A stretch of 9,154 bases of DNA from Sphingomonadales bacterium (GTDB lineage: Bacteria > Pseudomonadota > Alphaproteobacteria > Sphingomonadales > Sphingomonadaceae): NCBI GenBank assembly GCA_024636595.1, contig JAGXGT010000085.1:1-9154 (forward strand). The letters run 5' to 3'. The translations under genes and the position numbers were made by a program. Each line of letters begins with the position of its first letter. The first letter of the stretch is position 1. Positions 1 to 5,809 of the stretch are shown in pieces. The notes under the pieces were generated by a model that saw nothing but the letters and a program-made list of their open reading frames with translations, did not search any database and was not told where the DNA came from.

Positions 1-66
1 ATCTACGCCTATATGCAGGCGATCGGAATGACCGACGACCATCTCGCCGGATGCTGGAAAGTCTGA
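1..66 (+). CDS. tag: C-terminal end of DNA-3-methyladenine glycosylase I (partial)
   Basis: The first 21 codons in frame 1 end at a TGA and read IYAYMQAIGMTDDHLAGCWK plus V. The Y-x-Y/F-M-Q-A-x-G-x-x-x-D-H segment is the typical C-terminal signature of Tag, the helix-hairpin-helix family base-excision enzyme that removes 3-methyladenine from alkylated DNA in the cytoplasm. In this family the tail ends shortly after the DHL-x-x-C stretch, as here. The gene begins outside the window, so the catalytic region cannot be checked. Assignment rests on this short motif only. Confidence 0.7.
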   Translation: MYAYMQAIGMTDDHLAGCWKV

Positions 67-232
67 TCAGGACAATCTTTGCCCGGACGGTGCAGGAAAC
101 CGCGCTAGTAGGGGCGTGCAAAAGACGCTATCGCTGCCGAATGTTGAGAAAAAAATTCAGGGCAACGACAGCGTGCAAGATTGTCGGGGTTCGCCGGATG
201 GGTATATTTGCACAGATAAAAAAGAGCGGCGC

Positions 233-1495
233 ATGATATTGGAAATAAAGCAATATATTTCACGATTGCCGGAAAAAATCTGGTTCCGGGCGATGCTTTT
301 CAGCGTGGCCGCGATTGTCGCAGCAGTGGCAGCCGAGTGGATCGGTCCCCTGATACCCTATGAAGCGGATCTCCAGCTCGCCAGCGGTTCGGTCGGCGGC
401 ATATTGACCATTCTGGCATCCAGCATGTTGGCGGTCATCGCGTTTTCCGTCTCTATCATGGTGTCGGCCTATAGTTCGGCCACCAGCACCGCAACCCCGA
501 GAACCATTGCTCTGATGCTTGCCGATGATCGCTCCCAAAATGCGCTCTCGACCTTCCTCGGCACCTTTCTGTTCAGTATCGTGGGCATTATTGGCCTGTC
601 TGCCGGCTTTTATGATGATCGTGGTCGCATCATCCTGTTCTTCGCGACCATTACCGTGATTGTCCTCATTACCGGTACACTGATCAACTGGATTCAGCAG
701 CTGTCCACGTTCGGGAGAATGAATGATCTGATAGACCGGGTGGAGCGCGCAACCGCAAAAGCGCTGCGCTGGCATGGCGAGCACCCTTTTTTGAACGCCC
801 AGCCGCCAGTCGAGATACCCGAGGATGCTGTCGCTCTCAGCAGTGATATCGCCAGCGGTGTGGTCACATCTGTCGACGTGGGACAATTGGAAGAAACTGC
901 CGAGAAACATGGTGTCACCGTATATCTCGCAATTCACCCGGGGAAACTGGTATATCCGGCGCGACCCTTGCTATATTTGTCCGGGGAAGAGGCAAACGAA
1001 CTTGATTCGCAGCCGTTTCTGGATGCCATAGTGGTTGAGCATGACCGCAGCTTTGACCAGGATCCCCGATTCGGTCTGGTGGTACTTTCCGAAATCTCCT
1101 CCCGGGCCCTGTCTCCCGCGGTCAACGATCCGGGAACGGCCATTTCCGTATTGGATAGCGGCCTGCGGTGTTTTGAAGTCTTCGCTGAAGCCAGCGCAGA
1201 AGCCCAAGAGGCTAAATATTCGCGCGTGCACGGTCCGGAGATAGAAATTGGCGATCTGTTTGCCGATTTCTTCACCAAAATTGCCCGGGATGGTGCTGGA
1301 TTGGTGGAGGTGCATCAGCGCATACAATTGTGTCTGCTGGCTCTGGCAAAATCCTGGCCTGATTTATTTTCGGAAGCGGCATCAGAAGCATCGCTCAATG
1401 CTCTGGCGAGAGCGCTCGATGGCATCGACCACAAGCCTGACATCAAGGATCTGGAAGCGAGATCCCAAAGGGTTGTCGAAAGCTGCAAAAAATGA
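233..1495 (+). CDS. DUF2254 family membrane protein
   Basis: A 420-aa protein. I chose the ATG at 233, preceded by a purine-rich AAAAAAGAG, rather than the upstream GTG at 116, because the added 39 residues are polar, look unlike protein and precede a clean membrane-protein start. Four hydrophobic segments are visible at about residues 17-37, 53-80, 105-125 and 132-155, followed by a long soluble C-terminal part of about 260 residues. The stretch around residues 80-112 (SSATSTATPRTIALMLADDR and following) between the second and third segments matches the conserved S-x-A-x-P-R region of DUF2254 predicted membrane proteins, whose usual length is about 400-450 aa. Function is unknown. It likely sits in the inner membrane. 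It stands alone on this strand: a gap of about 165 bp separates it from tag, and the next gene is convergent. No GGAAC-type promoter was found upstream of it. Confidence 0.8.
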   Translation: MILEIKQYISRLPEKIWFRAMLFSVAAIVAAVAAEWIGPLIPYEADLQLASGSVGGILTILASSMLAVIAFSVSIMVSAYSSATSTATPRTIALMLADDRSQNALSTFLGTFLFSIVGIIGLSAGFYDDRGRIILFFATITVIVLITGTLINWIQQLSTFGRMNDLIDRVERATAKALRWHGEHPFLNAQPPVEIPEDAVALSSDIASGVVTSVDVGQLEETAEKHGVTVYLAIHPGKLVYPARPLLYLSGEEANELDSQPFLDAIVVEHDRSFDQDPRFGLVVLSEISSRALSPAVNDPGTAISVLDSGLRCFEVFAEASAEAQEAKYSRVHGPEIEIGDLFADFFTKIARDGAGLVEVHQRIQLCLLALAKSWPDLFSEAASEASLNALARALDGIDHKPDIKDLEARSQRVVESCKK

Positions 1496-1539
1496 GGGGT
1501 TGGTCTGGAAAGCCGACGTTTGCCAAAGGCAGTCTGAAT

Positions 1540-1649
1540 ATGAAGGGCCAGAAAGCGCGATCATCGACATACACAACCGGTCGCAACCACGCTTTCTGGC
1601 GCTAACCTTTGGATCGAAGGTGAACTTGAAACATCGTCCAGAGATTACC
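1540..1649 (-). ncRNA. candidate sigma-EcfG-dependent small RNA
   Basis: This is an inference from two observations. A perfect GGAAC-N16-CGTT site on the minus strand (1680 to 1656) should start transcription near 1649. The first 110 bases below it contain an 11-bp perfect stem-loop and no credible gene: the only early ATG gives a 10-codon ORF, and the longer reading frame (about 60 codons, to 1382) runs antisense through the end of DUF2254 and has no ribosome binding site. The 3' end is uncertain. The RNA may stop after the stem near 1547, or run on to the T6 run near 1487-1492, antisense to the last codons of DUF2254. Confidence 0.33.
1547..1600. repeat. 11-bp perfect inverted repeat with 32-nt loop
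   Basis: The arms GCCAGAAAGCG (1547-1557) and CGCTTTCTGGC (1590-1600) are perfectly complementary. Within the loop, CGAC and GTCG could extend the fold as an inner stem. The repeat lies between the convergent DUF2254 and GNAT genes, but neither side has a T-run, so it is not a standard intrinsic terminator. It lies inside the transcript predicted from the minus-strand promoter at 1656-1680, where it would form one long stem-loop. Confidence 0.75.
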
Positions 1650-1655
1650 CAGGAT

Positions 1656-1680
1656 AACGCCGCATAAACATATTGGTTCC
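1656..1680 (-). promoter_or_regulatory. sigma-EcfG-type promoter, perfect consensus
   Basis: On the minus strand GGAAC (1680-1676) is followed after exactly 16 bases by CGTT (1659-1656). This is the full -35/-10 consensus of the alphaproteobacterial general stress sigma factor EcfG. It lies downstream of the GNAT stop codon and points away from it into the convergent gap, so it does not serve any recognised protein gene. Confidence 0.6.
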
Positions 1681-1726
1681 GCCATCGCCCGATTTTTGAT
1701 CAAGCGGCTTTGCGACTGGCTGTATT

Positions 1727-2341
1727 TCACTCAACAGTAAAAGCGGCGATGATATCCGGAATAGCGGTAGGGCTGTCCATTTTTCGCAAAGCGGAAATAG
1801 CATCCTGGATGACAACATCATATTGCGCCACCGGCCCTTCCAGCACCCCGGGCGTGCCGCCGATCGAGCGGATCAGCCCATAAGCCTTTTTGTTGTTGCG
1901 CAGCATTTCGATCCGCAAATGCCGTAATCCCTCACAATAGCAGTCGAGAAATAGCGCTGTCATCAATATCCGGGCCACACCCTGGCCGTGATATTTGTCG
2001 AGAACGGCGATGGCGAATTCGCCTTCCTTGTTCGTTTCCACTTCACGAAACATATGCGCAGCAGCGATGGCGGGATGACCATCCTCATCCATATTGACCA
2101 CGCCCCATGCGATATGATGGGTTCCGTCCACGCTCGCCAAACGTTCAACGACAGAGGGGGGCATCGTTTTCGATCCCGAAAAGAAGCGCAAATAACGGCT
2201 CTGGTCAGACATCTGGCTAATGCCTTCCTCGATCCGCCCCAGATCAGAGTGGCGGACGCGCCGCAAGCAGATGTGGGTGCCATTGTCGAGCCTGACATCT
2301 ACGGACTGAACCCGATTCTGAAACGACCATGATTCGGTCAT
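1727..2341 (-). CDS. GNAT family N-acetyltransferase
   Basis: A 204-aa protein. The ATG at 2341 is preceded by a strong ribosome binding site (AGGAG, 7-8 bases upstream); the frame is open further upstream but only with a poor leader overlapping the intergenic hairpin. The fold signature is the acetyl-CoA binding motif A at about residues 112-128: AVLDKYHGQGVARILM, which has the R/Q-x-x-G-x-G/A pattern in the form GQGVA. The segment LRRVRHSDLGRIEEGISQMSDQS near the N-terminus resembles GNAT domains related to protein lysine acetyltransferases that also occur fused to acyl-CoA synthetases, here as a stand-alone domain. It should transfer an acetyl group from acetyl-CoA to an unknown amine. It lies 80 bp below mscS on the same strand, so the two may be co-transcribed. 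Substrate is unknown. Confidence 0.82.
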   Translation of the reverse strand: MTESWSFQNRVQSVDVRLDNGTHICLRRVRHSDLGRIEEGISQMSDQSRYLRFFSGSKTMPPSVVERLASVDGTHHIAWGVVNMDEDGHPAIAAAHMFREVETNKEGEFAIAVLDKYHGQGVARILMTALFLDCYCEGLRHLRIEMLRNNKKAYGLIRSIGGTPGVLEGPVAQYDVVIQDAISALRKMDSPTAIPDIIAAFTVE

Positions 2342-2358
2342 CTTACTTCTCCTCACCG

Positions 2359-2372
2359 CGCCGCTTGCGGCG
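2359..2372 (-). repeat. GC-rich hairpin just upstream of the GNAT ribosome binding site
   Basis: CGCCGC-TT-GCGGCG is a perfect 6-bp inverted repeat (a 5-bp stem with a 4-base loop if folded) in the 80-bp gap between mscS and the GNAT gene. It ends a few bases before the AGGAG ribosome binding site. No T-run follows on either strand, so it is more likely a translational or processing element than a terminator. It may also be chance in GC-rich DNA. Confidence 0.4.
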
Positions 2373-2421
2373 TGTGGCAGGGTAGCTTCCGCCCAAGGTG
2401 GCGGACAATAAGAAAATAGCA

Positions 2422-3306
2422 TCAATCTCCCTGGGAAGCCATGGGTATGGCCTCCTTGAACGTATGGGTGATGTAGGGGAACGGGATTTCTATGCCCGCG
2501 TCATCCAGCGTGCGGTTGACCGCTCGAATTACAAGATCGCGGCTTTCATGCATATCGCGTTGCGCTGAACCCGACCACCAGCGCAGCTTGAAATCGATTG
2601 AGCTGGAGTTGAATTCGCAGGCAAAGACATCAACCGGCTTCCGGTCATCACTGATGTCAGACGATTCCAGCGCTGCTCTGATAACGCTACGTGCTTCTTC
2701 CAGATCGGTGTCGTAGGATACGCCGACCACAACCTCATGCCGTCGCTGTTCCATATCGGTCAAAATCTCGACCGGATTTTTGAAAAGCACGGAATTGGGT
2801 ACGATCGTCAGTTCGTTCGACAGCTTGCGGACGTGGGTTTCGCGGAGCATGATCTGCTCCACTCTGCCCTCAATGCCTTCGCAAGATATATAGTCTCCAA
2901 TCCGCATTTTTTCGCGAACCATGATCAAGATGCCTGCGAGAAAATTCTCGAAAATATCCTGAAAGGCGAAGCCAATCGCAACGGTGCCGACGCCCAAACC
3001 TGCGATCAGGCTGCCGGGTGTCAAATCGGGCAGCAGGATGGTCAGGGCGATCAACAAGCCTATCGTCCAGATCGCAATTCTGACGAGCGTCTCGACCAGT
3101 TCGCGAAGCGACGGGCGCATCGCCATCCTGGAGGTGAGGCGGTCCGCGATATTCGTGGCAAATCTGGCGATAATCCAGGTGACGATCAGGAATAGCAGCG
3201 CGATCACCAGACTGGGTAGCAGGCTGATGACCCCTTCCCACATTGATTGCAGTTGCGCGATTAAGATTTCAAGGGTGTTGAGCGATTCGTCTACTTTTTC
3301 GTCCAT
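2422..3306 (-). CDS. small-conductance mechanosensitive ion channel, MscS family
   Basis: A 294-aa protein, close to the size of E. coli MscS (286 aa). Three membrane helices are visible: about residues 27-50, 71-92 and 98-130. The third is the pore helix, rich in Gly and Ala (AGLGVGTVAIGFAFQD, followed by IFENFLAGILIM), the hallmark of the family. The cytoplasmic beta domain follows (GDYISCEGIEGRVEQIMLRE, then the conserved IVPNSVLFKNPV near residues 168-179), then the alpha/beta cage. The channel opens under membrane tension and releases small solutes during hypo-osmotic shock. The ATG at 3306 has only a weak AAAAG-like ribosome binding site. The gene is divergent from the phospholipase D-family gene across an 86-bp gap, with GNAT downstream. 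Confidence 0.92.
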   Translation of the reverse strand: MDEKVDESLNTLEILIAQLQSMWEGVISLLPSLVIALLFLIVTWIIARFATNIADRLTSRMAMRPSLRELVETLVRIAIWTIGLLIALTILLPDLTPGSLIAGLGVGTVAIGFAFQDIFENFLAGILIMVREKMRIGDYISCEGIEGRVEQIMLRETHVRKLSNELTIVPNSVLFKNPVEILTDMEQRRHEVVVGVSYDTDLEEARSVIRAALESSDISDDRKPVDVFACEFNSSSIDFKLRWWSGSAQRDMHESRDLVIRAVNRTLDDAGIEIPFPYITHTFKEAIPMASQGD

Positions 3307-3315
3307 GCTTTTAGA

Positions 3316-3340
3316 AACACGGAAATAACCGATTGGTTGC
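3316..3340 (-). promoter_or_regulatory. weak sigma-EcfG-like site upstream of mscS
   Basis: On the minus strand GCAAC (3340-3336), 16 bases, then TGTT (3319-3316): one mismatch in each box. Its -10 box ends only 9 bases before the mscS ATG, so a transcript would be nearly leaderless. A match this loose is expected by chance in perhaps one intergenic gap in several, so I hold it weakly. Confidence 0.25.
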
Positions 3341-3359
3341 AGATAATTTCATGGTACCG

Positions 3360-3384
3360 GGAACCCTGGCCGATTGGAAAGGTT
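3360..3384 (+). promoter_or_regulatory. sigma-EcfG-type promoter for the phospholipase D-family gene
   Basis: GGAAC (3360-3364), 16 bases, then GGTT (3381-3384): an exact -35 box and a -10 box with one mismatch (CGTT). The start ATG at 3393 lies 9 bases after the -10 box, so transcription from here would give a leaderless or almost leaderless mRNA and would leave out the GGAAAGG that otherwise resembles a ribosome binding site. Confidence 0.48.
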
Positions 3385-3392
3385 GATTGCCC

Positions 3393-4811
3393 ATGTCGCA
3401 AATGTTTGAGCCCGGGAAAAATTGCTGGCGCGTGGAGCATGCAGAACGGGCCGCCGTTCTCATCGATGGCGAAAATTATTTTCGGGCGGTGCGCAAGTCA
3501 CTGGCTCAGGCGAAACAGCGGGTCATGCTGTTGGGCTGGGACTTTGATGAACGCGTCGAAATGCATGATACCACCGAAACGCCGGACGGACCTTTGCGGA
3601 TTGGCGCCTATTTGGAATGGTTGCTGAAAAACAATCGCGATCTCGATATCTATATATTGCGGTGGGATACCGGTGCTGTAAAATCCTTTTTCCGCGCCAC
3701 CGGTCTGCTAACATTGATCCGCTGGCTGTTTCATCCGAGAGTTCATTTCAAGCTCGACTCGCATCATCCGCTCGGGGCCGCGCATCATCAAAAAATCATT
3801 GTAATCGATGAAGATACAGCATTTTGCAGCGGTATCGATGTCGCGAACAATCGATGGGATACGAGATCCCACGACGAGGATCAGCCGCATCGCAAGCAGC
3901 CGGATGGCAATGATGCTGGCCCATGGCATGACGCGGCAATGGTCGTTCAGGGAGATGTCGCTAGCACGCTGGCCGAATACGCCGTCCAGCATTGGACGGA
4001 TGCGGGAGGGAAGAAGCCCAAGCCGGTCACCGCCCACGCAGACTGCTGGCCCAAAGGGCTGGAGGCTGAATTTACCGATTGCACCGTCGCCATCGCTCGC
4101 TCCTTACCAGAGATGGATGATCAGCAGGGCGTCTATGAAATAGAGAGTCTTTGTCTGGATCTGATTGCTGCGGCGAAACATTATATCTACGCAGAAAGCC
4201 AATATTTTGCCTCCGCCAAAATCGCCAATGCCATAGCCAAGCGATTATCCGAACCCTCGGGCCCCGAAGTCATTATTGTCAATCCGCAAAGCGCGGAAGG
4301 GTGGCTTGAATCGGAAATCATGGATTCGACCCGTGCGCGACTGTATGAAGCGGTCAAAGCGCGAGACCAATATGATCGATTTCGTATGTTCCACCCGTTT
4401 AATGCTGCGGGTACACCGATCTATGTCCACGCCAAAATATTGATCATCGACGACCAGTATATCCGGATCGGATCCTCGAACTTCAACAATCGTTCGCTCG
4501 GTTTTGACAGTGAGTGTGATGTTGCTCTCGATGCCTCTCTCGCCGCAGATGGAGCGATCGCAGATCAAATCGCCCGTATCCGCAATGATTTGATCGCCGA
4601 ACATTTGGGGACAGATGAGAGCGCGGTACGCAACTCAATTAAAGAAACCGGGTCCCTCGCTGGAACCATTAGAGCTCTCGGGAAGGAGGGGCGTATGCTT
4701 CGTTTGTACCAGACGCCTGACATCAGTGCAGTGGAAGAATGGCTGGCGGACAATGATATTCTTGATCCGGATCGGGCTGATGATGAGTTTGCCGGGATCG
4801 TCACAGGGTAG
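3393..4811 (+). CDS. phospholipase D-family protein with two HKD motifs (cardiolipin synthase/PLD-like)
   Basis: A 472-aa protein. Start chosen at ATG 3393 (GGAAAGG 10 bases upstream) over a TTG two codons earlier. Two HKD catalytic motifs are present: HHQKIIVID, H132-x-K134-x4-D139, followed by CSGIDVANNRWDT; and VHAKILIID, H346-x-K348-x4-D353, followed by GSSNFNNRS at 360-368. Two HKD halves in one chain form one active site that works through a phosphohistidine intermediate, hydrolysing phospholipids or transferring phosphatidyl groups, as in phospholipase D and cardiolipin synthase. Eukaryote-like features are the sequence RWDTGAVKSFF and a long inter-motif region with WHDAAMVVQGDVA. No signal peptide and no PLDc_N membrane anchor are seen at its N-terminus, so it is probably cytoplasmic or peripheral. 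The exact reaction cannot be told from sequence. The next gene is convergent. Confidence 0.88.
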   Translation: MSQMFEPGKNCWRVEHAERAAVLIDGENYFRAVRKSLAQAKQRVMLLGWDFDERVEMHDTTETPDGPLRIGAYLEWLLKNNRDLDIYILRWDTGAVKSFFRATGLLTLIRWLFHPRVHFKLDSHHPLGAAHHQKIIVIDEDTAFCSGIDVANNRWDTRSHDEDQPHRKQPDGNDAGPWHDAAMVVQGDVASTLAEYAVQHWTDAGGKKPKPVTAHADCWPKGLEAEFTDCTVAIARSLPEMDDQQGVYEIESLCLDLIAAAKHYIYAESQYFASAKIANAIAKRLSEPSGPEVIIVNPQSAEGWLESEIMDSTRARLYEAVKARDQYDRFRMFHPFNAAGTPIYVHAKILIIDDQYIRIGSSNFNNRSLGFDSECDVALDASLAADGAIADQIARIRNDLIAEHLGTDESAVRNSIKETGSLAGTIRALGKEGRMLRLYQTPDISAVEEWLADNDILDPDRADDEFAGIVTG

Positions 4812-4816
4812 TGGTC

Positions 4817-4837
4817 AAAAGGCGGAATTATTCCGCC
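4817..4837 (-). terminator. intrinsic terminator of the 40-aa peptide gene, overlapping its stop codon
   Basis: A perfect 7-bp stem, GGCGGAA / TTCCGCC with a 3-base loop (4821-4837), is followed on the minus strand by TTTT (4820-4817). The TAA stop codon of the small minus-strand gene forms part of the stem-loop (4828-4830). On the plus strand no T-run follows, but the hairpin could still help end the convergent phospholipase D-family transcript, whose stop codon is 9 bases away. Confidence 0.72.
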
Positions 4838-4950
4838 GGATATGGGGATGAAGTAGCATCCTGATCGTCGGTTTCCTGCAATTTTTTAATGATAATTTTG
4901 GCGACGATCGAAATTGCTCCGGCGGCAATGGTCCTGATAATGAAGCGCAT
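4828..4950 (-). CDS. 40-aa small membrane protein
   Basis: Encodes 40 residues, starting MRFIIRTIAAGAISIVAKII and ending in an acidic, polar tail (QETDDQDATSSPYPAE). The ATG at 4950 has an excellent ribosome binding site (AGGAG, 6 bases upstream), and the stop codon is embedded in an intrinsic terminator. A promoter-like GGAAC site lies about 40 bases upstream. The first 24 residues form one amphipathic or membrane-spanning helix with basic residues at both ends (R2, R6, K18, K22, K23). I do not recognise a family. It could be a stress-induced membrane peptide acting on the envelope. Ribosome binding site, start, stop, terminator and promoter are all in register, which makes it much more likely real than most ORFs of this size. 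Confidence 0.7.
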   Translation of the reverse strand: MRFIIRTIAAGAISIVAKIIIKKLQETDDQDATSSPYPAE

Positions 4951-4988
4951 GCTATACTCCTGTTGTGCGAAATTGCATTCATACTAAC

Positions 4989-5013
4989 TACCTGCGAAAA
5001 CCGATTTGGTTCC
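4989..5013 (-). promoter_or_regulatory. sigma-EcfG-like promoter for the 40-aa membrane protein
   Basis: On the minus strand GGAAC (5013-5009), 16 bases, then GGTA (4992-4989). The -35 box is exact; the -10 box matches CGTT at two of four positions, with a GTT three bases later. Position is good: it is in the 77-bp gap after the DUF202 gene, and the predicted start near 4982 leaves a leader of about 30 bases containing the AGGAG. Confidence 0.42.
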
Positions 5014-5027
5014 CCGCCGCCAGCCAT

Positions 5028-5432
5028 TCAGGCCCCAAAATTCATCGCCCAGATAGCGATGATCAACGCGATGGCCCCGGATCCCATCAATCCGGAAATG
5101 ATGCGCATATTGGTGGGCTTGACCGGGGTTGCCTGGTGCGAACTGAGTCGGGCCAGAACCGCGCATCCATTGCGCTGTGCCGCCCAGAAAATGAAAATGC
5201 CAATGATCATGAATAAGGTCGCGATCGCCTTTGGCACCCACAGCGGTTCCAGCGTGCCAAACAGGGCATTGAAACCGAGGCCGATCCCAACCGCCGCCAG
5301 GCCGGTGCGCATCCATCCGGCAAAGGTCCGCTCGTTGGCCATGATGGTACGGTCTTCAGCCCACTCCGTGCGATCCTCGGCCAGATCCGTGCGTTCGTTT
5401 GCCAGCGCGTTGCCGGACGATTCTTTACCCAT
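5028..5432 (-). CDS. DUF202/YidH-family small membrane protein
   Basis: A 134-aa protein. Start chosen at ATG 5432, which has GGGAG 7 bases upstream; the 16 codons above it have no such site. The family signature ANERTFAGWMRTGLA lies at about residues 32-46, followed by three hydrophobic segments (about 42-58, 64-86 and 110-130). DUF202 proteins are inner-membrane proteins of unknown function. Before the domain, residues 10-37 are four heptads of the form (A)(E/N)(D/E)RT, which repeat the signature itself; a coiled-coil or amphipathic helix is likely. It follows the PLDc_N gene's terminator and precedes the 40-aa gene by 77 bp. I saw no clear promoter in the 46 bases between that terminator and the start, so read-through may contribute. 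Confidence 0.83.
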   Translation of the reverse strand: MGKESSGNALANERTDLAEDRTEWAEDRTIMANERTFAGWMRTGLAAVGIGLGFNALFGTLEPLWVPKAIATLFMIIGIFIFWAAQRNGCAVLARLSSHQATPVKPTNMRIISGLMGSGAIALIIAIWAMNFGA

Positions 5433-5478
5433 GGTGGTCTCCCGAAAGCTTTGTATGGTCGGACGGCTGAGACATACC

Positions 5479-5524
5479 AAAAAAGCTCCGATATGCGGCC
5501 TAATAATGGACGAATATCGGAGCT
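5479..5524 (-). terminator. intrinsic terminator downstream of PLDc_N gene
   Basis: Perfect 11-bp arms AGCTCCGATAT (5484-5494) and ATATCGGAGCT (5514-5524) surround a 19-base loop. On the minus strand the stem is followed by a run of six T (5484-5479). It would end the DUF2383-PLDc_N transcript before the DUF202 gene. The loop is longer than usual for an intrinsic terminator, but the stem and T-run are clear. Confidence 0.75.
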
Positions 5525-5535
5525 ATATTCTGGCT

Positions 5536-5565
5536 GTTTTGTAACAGGCCGGTTTTATAACAGGC
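5536..5565. repeat. tandem near-repeat of 14 bp
   Basis: GTTTTGTAACAGGC (5536-5549) and GTTTTATAACAGGC (5552-5565) differ at one base and start 16 bases apart, between the PLDc_N stop codon and its terminator. The first copy can also fold on itself (CTGTT-TTGT-AACAG). Role unknown; this may be a recent small duplication. Confidence 0.6.
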
Positions 5566-5579
5566 AGGTCGTTATTGAT

Positions 5580-5765
5580 CTAGGTAGCCCGTGCAGAGCC
5601 TCTTGGGCCGATAAAGAACCACAGCAACAGGCCGATGACTGGCAGTATCAGGATGATCAGCGACCAAATAATTTTGGCGCCAGCCGAAGAGCCGCTGCCC
5701 CAGACGCTGATCAGTGCCCATATATCCAAAGCCAAAATCAGCAGGCCGATAATTCCATATTCCAT
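5580..5765 (-). CDS. PLDc_N domain mini-protein (phospholipase D nuclease N-terminal-like)
   Basis: A 61-aa protein with GGGAG 8 bases before its ATG. It consists of two hydrophobic helices (about residues 3-22 and 31-53) joined by a short turn containing GSGSSAGAKIIW, and ends in FIGPRGSARAT. The pattern IWALISV...K-I-x-W-x-L-I-x-x-L-P-x-x-G-L-x-x-W-F-x-x-G-P-R is that of the PLDc_N family, which anchors cardiolipin synthases in the membrane and also occurs alone in small proteins like this one. It probably sits in the inner membrane. It starts 44 bp below the DUF2383 gene and is likely co-transcribed with it. Confidence 0.85.
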   Translation of the reverse strand: MEYGIIGLLILALDIWALISVWGSGSSAGAKIIWSLIILILPVIGLLLWFFIGPRGSARAT

Positions 5766-5809
5766 GATAGTCTCCCTTGTTTCGTTTAACAGTTATCGAA
5801 ATTCCGTGT

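Noticed and set aside
260..937. Minus-strand 225-codon ORF antisense to DUF2254
   Set aside because: It is a shadow of the DUF2254 frame: rich in His, Arg and Gly, with no family pattern and no ribosome binding site.
1382..1576. Minus-strand 64-codon ORF below the orphan promoter
   Set aside because: It runs antisense to the DUF2254 C-terminus, has no ribosome binding site and shows no protein-like pattern. I prefer a non-coding transcript.
1547..1600. Inverted repeat as a bidirectional terminator for the convergent genes
   Set aside because: Neither arm is followed by a T-run and the loop is 32 bases, so a plain intrinsic terminator is unlikely, though a structural role in RNA remains possible.
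2478..2502. GGAAC-N16-CGTC on the plus strand inside mscS
   Set aside because: It is antisense within conserved mscS coding sequence (the IEIPFPYIT region), where codon and protein constraints explain the bases, and no gene lies properly downstream.
4963..5544. Plus-strand 193-codon ORF over the DUF202 gene
   Set aside because: It is antisense to DUF202. Its repeated AHSVRSSARSVRS stretch only mirrors the heptad repeat of the real gene.
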